A stretch of DNA of 64,000 nucleotides from Arenibacter algicola (GCF_000733925.1 NZ_JPOO01000003.1:1-64000); one strand, 5' to 3'; shown: positions 35,004 to 43,982, numbered from the stretch's first letter. Made by a program: numbers and translations. Notes: generated from the sequence alone by a model not told the origin.

Positions 35004-37187
35004 ATGTTCAAAAGATTTAGACATCAAGTCCTTAACCTTGGAATAATTCTAATGTTTTTATTATCTCCCTGCCTTAGTTGGTCCCAAACCAATTATTCCG
35101 TCTTGGATTTTTGGAAGTATTATTCCGATGCCGAAAATTTACTTTACAAACAGCAAGCTGAACTTTCTTTTGCAAGTATCGAAAAAAGAAAGGAATCCAT
35201 ATCAATGCTGCATACCCAGGAAGATTGGACCGAACGGCAGAAATTGGTAAAGGACAAACTACTGGAGTCCATAGGGCCTTTTCCTCCAAAGACCAATTTA
35301 AATCCGGTTGTCACCAAACGAATTAAAAAGGAAGGTTATAGTGTTGAAAAGCTTTATTTTGAATCCATGCCCGGTCTAAAGGTTACGGCCGCGTTTTTTA
35401 TTCCACAAGGAAAAAAAAGGGACCTGCCCACTATTATTTATTGCAGTGGCCACAGCGATTTGGGATTTAGAAGTGATGTCTATCAACATGTGATTTTGAA
35501 CCTGGTAAAAAAAGGCTTTGCCGTTTTTGCATTTGACCCCTATGGGCAAGGGGAAAGATTGCAATATTTTGATGAAAAGGAAGGGAAATCGCGTTTTAGT
35601 CCTACACGCGAACATTCCTATCCGGGGGCACAGCTTTTTATAAATGGAGCCTCCACTGCCAAATATATGATATGGGACGGCATAAGGGCTGTGGATTATT
35701 TGCTTACACGTAAGGAAGTGGATCCAGAGCGTATTGGGATTACGGGCAGATCTGGTGGGGGGACCCAATCTTCCCACATCGCCGCCTTTGATGATAGAAT
35801 CAAAGCTGCTGCCCCGGAATGCTATATTACCACCCTGGAATATCAATTAAAATCAGGAGGGCCTCAGGATGCGGAGCAGAACTTTCCAAAAGGTATTCAA
35901 TTGGGTTTGGATCATGCCGATCTTTTGGAAGTGAGGGCACCCAAACCAACTTTGATGATCACTACAACACGCGATATTTTTAGTATTCAAGGGGCGAGGG
36001 ACACCTATGAGGAAGCTAAATTGGCCTACAAGGCCTTCGATAAGTCGGAAAACCTTTTGATGGTAGAGGACAATGCCGGACATCAGTCCACCATAAAGAA
36101 TAGGGAAGCCATGTATGCTTTTTTTCAAAAGCACTTGGATAATCCGGGAAATTCCAAGGATGGGGAAGTAACTATTTTTCCGGTGGAAGAATTATATGTT
36201 ACGGAAACGGGTCAGCTTGCAACATCGGTCGGTAGCAAATTTTTGTTCGATGCAAACAAAGCTTTGACGGATAGGAATATGGAGGAACTGAACAGGGAAA
36301 GAACAAAGTTGGACCACCATTTAGTGGACCTAAAACAGAAAGTACAGCAAATATCGGGTTATACCCAAGGTGCCAAGAAAGGTAAATTGATTTTTTCCGG
36401 ACAGACGGAATTTGAAGCCTATTACCTTAATAAGTATGTGATAGAACAGCCTAGGGATAACATTATTCCGTTTGTGACCTTTGTACCCAAACAAACCACC
36501 AAAATGTCTGCTCTTTATTTGGATAATTTAGCGGACAAGAAATCGGATGAGGCCTATACCGTTCCAATCCACCTCGTTAAAAAAGGGGTAACCGTAATTG
36601 TACCGGATTTGCCGGGCTTCGGGGAATTGGGCCCAGGCTATTTAAAAGGGGACGCCTATTTTGAAAATACCTCTTACAATCAATGGTTTGCAGGTATTTT
36701 GAACGGAAAAAGTACCGTATCCCTACATGTGGAGGCTATAGAAACTCTCCTTCTATTTTGCAAGGAAGAAATGGAATTGAATAACAATGAAATTATTGGC
36801 ATATCCAAAGGGGGCTTTAATTCCAGTTTGTTGCACGCTTCGGCCTTAGGGGTAGACTTTAAAGGTATGCTGTTTTTGGATCCTTTGCCATCATTTGAAT
36901 CCATCGTTTTCAAGAAGGACTATGACCCTGTCTTTATACCTTTTACCGTGGTCGGTGCCTTGCCACATTACGATCTTCCCGACCTGTCGGCGGCCTTTGC
37001 CCCTAGAAAATTAATGTTGGTACAACAGGCGGAGAAAGAAGCTATGGATTCTGGGTATTTGCAGTCATATGAATTTGTGAAGGAACATTATAGATCCATG
37101 GATAAGGCCAACAACTTTTCTATAGAAAAAAATGATTCCGGGGCGGAAGCAATGGATTCCTTGAATAAATTCATATCCAACCTCTAG
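35004..37187 (+). CDS. Two-domain alpha/beta-hydrolase (acetylxylan esterase-like)
   Basis: A 727-residue secreted protein (signal to about residue 28). It has two hydrolase-fold halves. The first contains LPTIIYCSGH, AFDPYGQGER and ITGRSGGGTQSS with nucleophile S250, then DNAGHQS. The second contains ADKKSDEAYTVP, VIVPDLPGFGELG and IIGISKGGFNSS with nucleophile S601. A coiled stretch (about 410-455) joins them. Related long esterases in Bacteroidota deacetylate glycans. Having a full nucleophile elbow in both halves is notable, though the second may lack its histidine. It leads the plus-strand operon with the lipoprotein. Confidence 0.82.
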   Translation: MFKRFRHQVLNLGIILMFLLSPCLSWSQTNYSVLDFWKYYSDAENLLYKQQAELSFASIEKRKESISMLHTQEDWTERQKLVKDKLLESIGPFPPKTNLNPVVTKRIKKEGYSVEKLYFESMPGLKVTAAFFIPQGKKRDLPTIIYCSGHSDLGFRSDVYQHVILNLVKKGFAVFAFDPYGQGERLQYFDEKEGKSRFSPTREHSYPGAQLFINGASTAKYMIWDGIRAVDYLLTRKEVDPERIGITGRSGGGTQSSHIAAFDDRIKAAAPECYITTLEYQLKSGGPQDAEQNFPKGIQLGLDHADLLEVRAPKPTLMITTTRDIFSIQGARDTYEEAKLAYKAFDKSENLLMVEDNAGHQSTIKNREAMYAFFQKHLDNPGNSKDGEVTIFPVEELYVTETGQLATSVGSKFLFDANKALTDRNMEELNRERTKLDHHLVDLKQKVQQISGYTQGAKKGKLIFSGQTEFEAYYLNKYVIEQPRDNIIPFVTFVPKQTTKMSALYLDNLADKKSDEAYTVPIHLVKKGVTVIVPDLPGFGELGPGYLKGDAYFENTSYNQWFAGILNGKSTVSLHVEAIETLLLFCKEEMELNNNEIIGISKGGFNSSLLHASALGVDFKGMLFLDPLPSFESIVFKKDYDPVFIPFTVVGALPHYDLPDLSAAFAPRKLMLVQQAEKEAMDSGYLQSYEFVKEHYRSMDKANNFSIEKNDSGAEAMDSLNKFISNL

Positions 37188-37217
37188 CGGTATACCCATA
37201 ATTTAATCAATAATATC

Positions 37218-38828
37218 ATGAGAATCTATTTATTTCTTATAACCGGAATTTTAAGTATAATAGGCTGTAAACATGCACATCCGGCCAAAATGATGTCTGC
37301 AGCGGATAGCCTTCTATTGGCCAAAGCACATGAAAATGCCATTTTAGCCAATGAGGGATTTATTAGGAGTGAGAAATTTGTTCATGGCTGGTTGGAGATG
37401 GCTGATCCCGAATCTGGCTTAATTCCTAGAAATCTTGAAGCTGACACGGACATATGGAACGCAAAAGATGCCGCTGCAGATAATTATCCTTTTATGGTAC
37501 TCACTTCTTTTTTCACAGATCAGGATTTATTTGATGGGGCAATGTTGGATATGTTAAATACTGAAAAAAAACTCACTTCTAGAGTTAACACCCTTCCCGA
37601 TACCTATTCCTTTTCTAAAAAGGATTTTCAAAATGAAAAATTGAATATGGCTGAAATTATTTTTGGGACTTCGGAATATATCAAGGACGGCTTGCTGCCC
37701 CTTACAGAATGGTTGGGGCAAAGTTCATGGTCGGATAGAATGTTGGAGATGCTTTACGATTTACAGAAGGAGGTAAATGTTGCCGATGGGATATCTAAGG
37801 ATGGTTCCAATGCTACGAGGGAAGAAGTGAATGGTGAATTGTTACAGATCCTTTCCCGAATTTACTGGATGACCGGTGATGAAAAGTTCTTGGACTGGGC
37901 TATAACGATTGGGGATTACTATTTATTGGGAGATCACCATCCAACAAAGAATTTGGAATACCTTAGGTTGCGGGATCATGGTTGTGAGTTAATATCGGGC
38001 TTATGTGAATTGTATGTTTCCACAAACTTTGGCAGGCCACTTAAAAGGAAAGCCTACAAAAAGCCAATACATGAGATGATGGATAGGATTTTGGAAGTTG
38101 GCAGAAATGGGGACGGATTATTCTATGACGCCATAAATCCTCAAACAGGAGAAATTGTACAGGAACGCCCTGCCGATAATTGGGGCTATACCCTCAACGG
38201 ATTTTACGCTGTTTATATGTTGGATAAGGATCCCGAATACAAGGAAGCCATATTGAAGATATATTCCAATTTAAACAAATACACCAATTTTGATTGGGAA
38301 AAGGGGAGTGCCGATGGGTACGCGGATGCCATTGAAGGCGCCCTTAATATGTACAATCGGATTCCGGATCCCACCGTTGCCAAGTGGATGGACAGTGAAA
38401 TAAATGTGATGTGGGCAATGCAACAGGAAAGTGGCATAGTAGAGGGCTGGCATGGCGATGGCAACTTTGCCCGGACCACCATTATGTATAATTTATGGAA
38501 AAGTAAGGGTTTGTATGTAAAGCCTTGGAGAGATGACCTATTACTTGGAGCGGAGCAAAAAGGGGATTCTTTATTGATCTCCATAAAATCAGAAAAGCCC
38601 TGGAAAGGAAAACTTTATTTTGATAAGCATAGACATAAGACGAATATGAAATTGCCTATGGATTGGGCCAGGATCAGCCAATTTCCTGAGTGGTTTACGG
38701 CAGATAAGGATAGGGAATATACATTGCAGGATTATGACCAAAACGAACTTACTAAATATCCAGGCAACCAGCTGATAGATGGCATTGATATTGAAATAGA
38801 GGACAATAAAAGGATGGTAGTATATTAG
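37218..38828 (+). CDS. Lipoprotein, (alpha/alpha)-barrel-like, unknown function
   Basis: A 536-residue lipoprotein (signal 1-16 with IIGC). I recognise no family. Repeating aromatic-rich helical hairpins (EGFIRSEKFVHGWLEMADPESGLIPR, LLQILSRIYWMTGDEKFLDWAITIGDYYL, NWGYTLNGFYAVYMLDKDPEYKEAIL) are typical of (alpha/alpha)-toroid carbohydrate enzymes such as GH88, GH105 or epimerases. RPADNWGYTLNGFY and SADGYADAIEGALN line what may be the active cleft. It lies 30 bases from the esterase gene. A glycan-degrading role in the outer membrane is likely, the reaction unknown. Confidence 0.75.
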   Translation: MRIYLFLITGILSIIGCKHAHPAKMMSAADSLLLAKAHENAILANEGFIRSEKFVHGWLEMADPESGLIPRNLEADTDIWNAKDAAADNYPFMVLTSFFTDQDLFDGAMLDMLNTEKKLTSRVNTLPDTYSFSKKDFQNEKLNMAEIIFGTSEYIKDGLLPLTEWLGQSSWSDRMLEMLYDLQKEVNVADGISKDGSNATREEVNGELLQILSRIYWMTGDEKFLDWAITIGDYYLLGDHHPTKNLEYLRLRDHGCELISGLCELYVSTNFGRPLKRKAYKKPIHEMMDRILEVGRNGDGLFYDAINPQTGEIVQERPADNWGYTLNGFYAVYMLDKDPEYKEAILKIYSNLNKYTNFDWEKGSADGYADAIEGALNMYNRIPDPTVAKWMDSEINVMWAMQQESGIVEGWHGDGNFARTTIMYNLWKSKGLYVKPWRDDLLLGAEQKGDSLLISIKSEKPWKGKLYFDKHRHKTNMKLPMDWARISQFPEWFTADKDREYTLQDYDQNELTKYPGNQLIDGIDIEIEDNKRMVVY

Positions 38829-38868
38829 TTGCTTATATTGAGCAATATATAAATCTAAATACCAGTTT

Positions 38869-39162
38869 ATGATCCAACACACAGTGGTACTCAAGTTAAA
38901 ATACCCCAAAGGCTCGCCTGAAGAAAAAGAGTTTCTTTCCGCAGCGTCTAAATTGAAATCTATACCTGGAGTCCACAATTTTCAATCCTTGAGACAAATA
39001 GGGAAGAAGAACGATTTTGATTATGGTTTGTCAATGGAATTTCTCAACATGGCGGCTTATGACGTCTATAATGCACATCCTGACTACACCAGGTTCGTGA
39101 AAACCTATTGGGCAAAGTGCGTTGAAAAATTTCTGGAAATAGACTATGAACCAATTGTCTGA
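38869..39162 (+). CDS. Dabb (stress-responsive A/B barrel) protein
   Basis: A 97-residue dimeric ferredoxin-like protein. The Dabb pattern is clear: IQHTVVLKLK, SIPGVHNFQSLRQIG, DFDYGLSMEFLNMAAYDVYNAHPDYTRFV. Members are small cyclases, dehydratases or binding proteins. It follows the barrel lipoprotein by 40 bases and should belong to the same operon. An inverted repeat at 39201-39239 ends the transcript. Confidence 0.87.
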   Translation: MIQHTVVLKLKYPKGSPEEKEFLSAASKLKSIPGVHNFQSLRQIGKKNDFDYGLSMEFLNMAAYDVYNAHPDYTRFVKTYWAKCVEKFLEIDYEPIV

Positions 39163-39200
39163 TGTTACCATTTATTGAAAACTACAGCACAATTGTATGG

Positions 39201-39239
39201 AATATGCCAGTATCCAAAATGGTTCCACACTGGCATATT
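39201..39239. terminator. Inverted repeat between convergent genes
   Basis: AATATGCCAGT at 39201 pairs perfectly with ACTGGCATATT ending at 39239, with a loop of 17 bases. No long T run, so it may be a weak or factor-assisted bidirectional terminator. Confidence 0.5.
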
Positions 39240-39242
39240 AAT

Positions 39243-40256
39243 TTATAGCTTTACCTGGGGCTGATTTTGAAGTCGTGGGTCCTTGGATTTAATAGTGACC
39301 GGCCTATTTTCCATTACCTCTGTAATTCTCTCCATGGTCTCCAGTTCAAGCCTATGCATGGCTTCATGGGTATAAAAAGTTAAGTGGGGTAGCAGAATTA
39401 CATTGTCCATTTCATAAAGCTTTTTTAACGGATGGTCCATATTGTTTAATGGCTCTTGGCTGTATACGTCAAGTCCAGCGCCGGCAATTAGCTTTTTCTC
39501 CAAGGCATCCACAAGCGCCATTTCATCTATTAAGGCACCTCTGGCAGAATTAATAATTATTGCGTTCTCTTTCATCACCGCAAATTCCTTGGCGCCTATA
39601 AGGTGTTTGGTTTCTTTGTTCAAAACGGCATGTACGGAAATAAAATCGCACTCCTTGAGCATTTCTGTAAGGTCATCATATTTCTGAATTCCCCTTTTTG
39701 CCAAGTCCTCTTTGGTCTTGCTGGGGTCGTAACCAATAACTTTTGCCCTAAACCCAAGTCCCGCCATCCTAGCCATGCTACTTCCTATTTTCCCGCAACC
39801 GATAATTCCCAGAGTTTTTTCGGCAATATCCAGTCCCAGCCACTCCCTACTTGGCCATACCCAAGCTATGCTGTTCATTTGCTTTTGCAGCACTGGCAGC
39901 TTTTTGGTCAGTGCAATAAGCATGGCAAATGCACCTTCCGCGACGGTTTCTTCGGCGTATTCAGGAATGTTCACCACTACTATGCCCTGTGCGTTGGCGG
40001 CCGGAATATCAATAGCATCTATGCCAACCCCATATTTTACTATTGCTTTGAGTCTTTTTGCTGAATCTATGATTTTTTTGGTAATAGGGGTGTAGCACAT
40101 TAATAGTATTTCGCAATCCTCCATTTCTTTCATTAGGATTTTTTCTGATACCCCGTCAGGGAGTAATACTAGATCATGTCCTTTTTCTCGAAGTGTTTGG
40201 TCTACAAATGGAGTTTCGAGCTCCATATCCGTTCTTACTATCTTCATAATTTTCAA
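39243..40256 (-). CDS. D-2-hydroxyacid dehydrogenase (NAD-dependent)
   Basis: A 337-residue enzyme of the D-isomer-specific family. The Rossmann motif is LGIIGCGKIGSSMARMAG. The substrate-binding arginine is in NSARGALIDE, the catalytic glutamate in DVYSQEP, and the histidine in LLPHLTFYTHEA. Length is that of phosphoglycerate dehydrogenase without the ACT domain. It would reduce or oxidise alpha-keto/hydroxy acids, for example a product of sugar-acid breakdown; the substrate is not readable. It converges with the Dabb gene. Confidence 0.9.
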   Translation of the reverse strand: MKIMKIVRTDMELETPFVDQTLREKGHDLVLLPDGVSEKILMKEMEDCEILLMCYTPITKKIIDSAKRLKAIVKYGVGIDAIDIPAANAQGIVVVNIPEYAEETVAEGAFAMLIALTKKLPVLQKQMNSIAWVWPSREWLGLDIAEKTLGIIGCGKIGSSMARMAGLGFRAKVIGYDPSKTKEDLAKRGIQKYDDLTEMLKECDFISVHAVLNKETKHLIGAKEFAVMKENAIIINSARGALIDEMALVDALEKKLIAGAGLDVYSQEPLNNMDHPLKKLYEMDNVILLPHLTFYTHEAMHRLELETMERITEVMENRPVTIKSKDPRLQNQPQVKL

Positions 40257-40340
40257 TTAGCTTTAATGGTCGGTTGCTGTAAAATGGCGGTTTAAATATT
40301 GAAATTGGCCCTTAAAACAAATGTAAAAAAGCGGTGGGAA

Positions 40341-40802
40341 TTATATGTAGTATTCCGAGGAATGTTTTATTTCCTTCAAGACAAAGGTACTGTTGAGAAC
40401 ACCGATGTTTTCGATCTTGGAGAGCTTGGTCTTTACAAAGTCATGATATTCCTCTAGACTTTTGGTATGTATTTTTAATATAAAATCTACCTGTCCGGCT
40501 AAATGATAACATTCCTGCACCTCGTCCAGACTCTGTACCTGTGCTTCAAACTTTTCTATAAAGGCTTCATTGTGATACCGCATGGATACTTGACATATAA
40601 CGGTTATTGAGCGGTCTATTTGCTTTTTGTCCAGAATGGCCACGTACTTTTTTATAACCCCTTGTTTTTCCAGTCTACGGACTCTTTCGTAAACAGGGGA
40701 GGGGGTAAGATTGAGGATTGCTGCGATTTCCTTTGCTGTTTTTTTGGAATCCTTTTGCAAAATCCTTAGAATGGTTATATCGGTTTGGTCTAATTGCTCC
40801 AT
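40341..40802 (-). CDS. Lrp/AsnC family transcriptional regulator
   Basis: A 153-residue regulator. The N-terminal winged HTH is DITILRILQKDSKKTAKEIAAILNLTPSPVYERVRRLEKQGVI. The C-terminal RAM domain (QVDFILKIHTKSLEEYHDFV) binds amino acids and forms octamers. It is divergent from tdh-kbl with a 181-base gap that holds two AT-rich palindromes. That arrangement fits control of threonine catabolism. ATG 40802 is preferred to a TTG three codons earlier. Confidence 0.92.
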   Translation of the reverse strand: MEQLDQTDITILRILQKDSKKTAKEIAAILNLTPSPVYERVRRLEKQGVIKKYVAILDKKQIDRSITVICQVSMRYHNEAFIEKFEAQVQSLDEVQECYHLAGQVDFILKIHTKSLEEYHDFVKTKLSKIENIGVLNSTFVLKEIKHSSEYYI

Positions 40803-40823
40803 AGTGGTCAAAAAAATTACTTT

Positions 40824-40865
40824 AAAATTTAAATTTTTATGTTTATAAAAGTAAATAAAACTTTT
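40824..40865. promoter_or_regulatory. Two AT-rich palindromes between lrp-type gene and tdh
   Basis: AAAATTTAAATTTT (40824-40837) is a perfect palindrome. AAAAGT at 40847 pairs with ACTTTT ending at 40865. Lrp proteins bind AT-rich palindromes, so these are candidate operators for the divergent genes. AT-rich sequence makes chance palindromes common. Confidence 0.4.
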
Positions 40866-40983
40866 AAATTAGTATAATTAAGGGATAATTACTTAATTAT
40901 TTCAGTTATTTAACTTTAGTGATTGTATTTTGTAATTTCGACAGTAATTAACACTTTGGTTAATTGGTTTAAAACGGTACATT

Positions 40984-41934
40984 ATGAAAGCAAAAGTTCT
41001 AGTAATCGGCGCCAATGGGCAATTGGGATCTGTACTTGTAAAAGAGTTACAGCAGCATCATGGTTTGGACAATGTGGTGGCATCGGATTTAAAGAAAGCC
41101 AAAAATTTTGTAGGTACATTCAAAGTCTTGGATGCCACTAACAGAATACATTTGAGCGATGTGGTTTCCAAATATGGGATTACCCAAATTTATCATTTGG
41201 CAGCAATTTTGTCGGCCAAGGGAGAAGCAAATCCGTTGGAGACATGGGATCTGAATATGAGGATGCTGTTCAATGTATTGGAGGTAGCTAGAATCCATGA
41301 GCTGCATAAGGTATTCTTTCCAAGTTCCATAGCCGTTTTTGGAGAAGATGCCCCTTGGGTAAACACACCCAACAACGCCTTTCTCAACCCTGCAACAGTC
41401 TATGGCATGAGTAAGGCGGCAGGAGAACAATGGGCACAGTATTACTTTCTAAGATATGGTTTGGATGTTAGGTCTCTTCGTTATCCCGGCGTTATAGGTT
41501 ATCAATCTTTACCTGGTGGTGGTACAACAGATTACGCGGTAGAAATTTTTCACAAGGCCGTCCTGGAAGAGGAATTTGTCTGTTTTCTAAATGAAGATAC
41601 TACCCTGCCGATGATCTTTATGGATGACGCTATCAGGGCTACTTTGAAATTAATGGAGGCACCTAAAAAGAACATTAAAATAAGAACGGCTTATAATCTT
41701 GCAGGAAGTAGCTTTTCTCCAGAGGATATTGTGGCTGAAATCCGTAAATACTATCCAGAGTTTAAGGTAAAATATGAACCGGATTTTAGACAGGACATTG
41801 CTTCCCGATGGCCAAAATCTATAAATGATGTAGAGGCAACTTTGGATTGGGGATGGAAACCGAAATACGATCTGGAAATGATTGCCAGTACCATGATCGA
41901 GAAACTAAAAGAACAGTATATAACGCATGAATAG
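40984..41934 (+). CDS. tdh: L-threonine 3-dehydrogenase (epimerase-fold type)
   Basis: A 316-residue NAD-dependent enzyme of the extended SDR family, not the zinc type of E. coli. GANGQLG (residues 9-15) binds NAD. The catalytic pair is Y140 and K144 in VYGMSKAAGEQW. SLRYPGVIG and LPMIFMDDAI fit the epimerase-like TDH seen in Flavobacterium and animals. It oxidises threonine to 2-amino-3-ketobutyrate. kbl follows 70 bases later, which makes the function secure. An Lrp-type gene faces it. Confidence 0.93.
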   Translation: MKAKVLVIGANGQLGSVLVKELQQHHGLDNVVASDLKKAKNFVGTFKVLDATNRIHLSDVVSKYGITQIYHLAAILSAKGEANPLETWDLNMRMLFNVLEVARIHELHKVFFPSSIAVFGEDAPWVNTPNNAFLNPATVYGMSKAAGEQWAQYYFLRYGLDVRSLRYPGVIGYQSLPGGGTTDYAVEIFHKAVLEEEFVCFLNEDTTLPMIFMDDAIRATLKLMEAPKKNIKIRTAYNLAGSSFSPEDIVAEIRKYYPEFKVKYEPDFRQDIASRWPKSINDVEATLDWGWKPKYDLEMIASTMIEKLKEQYITHE

Positions 41935-41962
41935 ATCCGTTGAGGCTATTTGAACAAAACTC

Positions 41963-41987
41963 AAGGCCTATACCTAATATAGGCCTT
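41963..41987 (+). other. Intercistronic hairpin between tdh and kbl
   Basis: AAGGCCTAT and ATAGGCCTT form a perfect 9-bp stem around a 7-base loop. It is followed by AAAAAG, not T, so it is not a plus-strand terminator. On the mRNA it could guard the tdh 3' end or set the tdh/kbl ratio. Confidence 0.5.
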
Positions 41988-42004
41988 AAAAAGAAATAAT
42001 AATC

Positions 42005-43192
42005 ATGTATACAACAGTAAAAAAAGAATTGCAGCAAGAGCTGGACGCTATTAAGGCCGAAGGACTTTATAAGGAGGAAAGAATAATTACGACTCCCCAG
42101 GGAGCTGAGATCCAAACTACGAATACCAAGGAGGTCCTGAATTTTTGTGCCAACAATTACTTGGGGCTCTCTGCCCACCCAGAGGTAATAAAGGCAGGGA
42201 AGGAGGCTATTGATACCCATGGTTATGGCTTGTCGTCGGTTCGTTTTATTTGTGGTACACAGGATATCCATAAAGAATTGGAACGCAAGACCGCTGAGTT
42301 TTTGGGAATGGAGGACTGTATCCTTTATGCCGCCGCATTTGATGCCAATGGTGGATTATTTGAGCCTATTCTTGGTCCTGAAGACGCCATTATTTCTGAT
42401 GCATTGAACCATGCTTCCATCATAGATGGGATAAGGCTGTGCAAGGCGAAACGTTTTAGATATGAGCATAATTCCATGACGGACTTGGAGGAGCAATTGA
42501 AAGCGGCCAAGGGCTCCAGAAGAATATTGATCGTGACAGACGGTTCCTTTTCAATGGACGGAACCATTGCACAGTTAGATAAAATCTGTGATTTGGCGGA
42601 TAAATATGAGGCCATGGTTATGATAGACGAATGTCACTCCACTGGTTTTTTAGGAGCTACAGGTCGTGGTTCACATGAATATAGAAATGTAATGGGTAGA
42701 ATTGATATCATTACAGGTACCTATGGCAAGGCCCTTGGGGGAGCCTCGGGCGGATTTACGGCAGCAAGAAAGGAAATTGTGGATATGCTAAGACAACGTT
42801 CCAGGCCGTATTTGTTTTCCAACACTTTGGCACCATCAATAGTTGGGGCATCCATAAAAGTATTGGACCTGCTTTCTTCCTCAACAGCGCTTAGGGATAA
42901 ACTGGAGGCTAATACCAAATATTTCCGGTCTGCCATGACCGCCGCCGGTTTCGATATTGTACCGGGAGATCACCCTATAGTTCCGGTAATGCTCTATGAA
43001 GCTCCCTTGGCCCAAGAGTTTGCCGCCAAATTGTTGGAGGAGGGCATTTATGTAATCGGTTTTTTCTATCCAGTTGTTCCAAAAGGGAAAGCCAGAATTA
43101 GGGTACAGTTGTCCGCAGCACATGAACAACATCATTTGGAAAAGGCAGTGGAGGCCTTTACCAAAGTAGGGAAGGCGCTAAAAGTAATTTAA
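42005..43192 (+). CDS. kbl: Glycine C-acetyltransferase (2-amino-3-ketobutyrate CoA ligase)
   Basis: A 395-residue PLP enzyme of the alpha-oxoamine synthase family. The PLP lysine is K242 in GTYGKALGG. D208 and H211 sit in MIDECHSTGFLG. NYLGLSAHPEV and GLSSVRFICGTQ near the N-terminus are typical of Kbl. It splits 2-amino-3-ketobutyrate with CoA to glycine and acetyl-CoA, completing the threonine path begun by tdh. The length matches E. coli Kbl (about 398). Confidence 0.95.
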   Translation: MYTTVKKELQQELDAIKAEGLYKEERIITTPQGAEIQTTNTKEVLNFCANNYLGLSAHPEVIKAGKEAIDTHGYGLSSVRFICGTQDIHKELERKTAEFLGMEDCILYAAAFDANGGLFEPILGPEDAIISDALNHASIIDGIRLCKAKRFRYEHNSMTDLEEQLKAAKGSRRILIVTDGSFSMDGTIAQLDKICDLADKYEAMVMIDECHSTGFLGATGRGSHEYRNVMGRIDIITGTYGKALGGASGGFTAARKEIVDMLRQRSRPYLFSNTLAPSIVGASIKVLDLLSSSTALRDKLEANTKYFRSAMTAAGFDIVPGDHPIVPVMLYEAPLAQEFAAKLLEEGIYVIGFFYPVVPKGKARIRVQLSAAHEQHHLEKAVEAFTKVGKALKVI

Positions 43193-43204
43193 GTATGTCT
43201 TAGG

Positions 43205-43249
43205 AAATGGCATTGGAACCCTATGGAAATTCTGTATCCCAATGCCATT
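43205..43249. terminator. Inverted repeat after kbl
   Basis: AATGGCATTGG and CCAATGCCATT pair perfectly around a loop of 22 bases, ending at the stop of the converging gene. There is no T run, so it is a possible bidirectional terminator. Confidence 0.5.
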
Positions 43250-43493
43250 AGGTCTTAAGTTTTGGCCCCTTGTTGGAATCGTACATTTTAAGTAAATGAT
43301 AAACATGTATAACACAGAAAACAATTCCGGCAATGACAAGGGGTACGGAATTTAACATAGTGCCATAAATGATGTAGAAGAAACTGGAAATTAAATGCCA
43401 AAGACGGAATTTGCCCATGTCCTTTTTGGTGATGGCAAAGAAACCGGTAAGGATGGCGATATAGCCAATGCTCTCAATTGCTAAGTTTGTCAT
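43248..43493 (-). CDS. Small membrane protein (YgjV-like)
   Basis: An 81-residue protein with three membrane helices (about 5-22, 29-48 and 51-68) and a basic tail. GYIAILTGFFAITKKD, then LISSFFYIIYGTML, resembles small YgjV-type inner-membrane proteins. Its start overlaps the end of the MarR gene by 20 bases, so it is coexpressed and may be the regulator's target. Confidence 0.68.
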   Translation of the reverse strand: MTNLAIESIGYIAILTGFFAITKKDMGKFRLWHLISSFFYIIYGTMLNSVPLVIAGIVFCVIHVYHLLKMYDSNKGPKLKT

Positions 43494-43968
43494 TTTTTAA
43501 ATTTTTTAAGGTTCTTTCCTTGTAATTGCTTTGGTTTACTTTTTCTTCAATTTTTAAGAATTCCTCCAAAAAGTTTGGACTGTCCTTCAGAAGGTCCATT
43601 ACGGTCTGTCTTCCTGCGGTCCAATATTTTTCGAAAAGGGGTAATTGCCTATGGGCCTTTTCTGTTAAGGTTAAAATCTGTCTTCTCTTGTCCTGGTCAT
43701 CGGTCTTGGTCTCCACATGCCCATTTTTTTTCATCTTGTTTATGATTTTTACTACGGCAGGATGTGAGAATTGTAATTTTTCCGATATTTCGGTAATAGT
43801 CATAGCCTCATTTTCCTGTAAGAGAATAAAGATCAAGTTCCAATTTGGTTCAATATCCAGTCCTTCCGATTTATACAACTCTTTAGTACTATAGAGTAGG
43901 GCATCACTTAGTCTCTTAAGCCTACTGGTAAGTCCAACAAATTCTATTTCGGTTAAAAAGTCGTTCAT
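43474..43968 (-). CDS. MarR family transcriptional regulator
   Basis: A 164-residue regulator with a winged helix: LLQENEAMTITEISEKLQFSHPAVVKIINKMKKNGHVETKTDDQDKRRQILTLTEKA, the MarR DNA-binding and wing pattern (D-x-R-R). N- and C-terminal helices form the dimer. Two GTAACnnGTTAC palindromes and a TATATTTG -7 box lie just upstream, which indicates autoregulation. The small membrane protein overlaps its end. A ligand cannot be named. Confidence 0.92.
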   Translation of the reverse strand: MNDFLTEIEFVGLTSRLKRLSDALLYSTKELYKSEGLDIEPNWNLIFILLQENEAMTITEISEKLQFSHPAVVKIINKMKKNGHVETKTDDQDKRRQILTLTEKAHRQLPLFEKYWTAGRQTVMDLLKDSPNFLEEFLKIEEKVNQSNYKERTLKNLKNDKLSN

Positions 43969-43982
43969 AATTTTCTAGTTAA

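Noticed and set aside
31807..38828. Full polysaccharide utilisation locus
   Set aside because: No SusC/SusD pair, sensor or transporter lies within or next to it.
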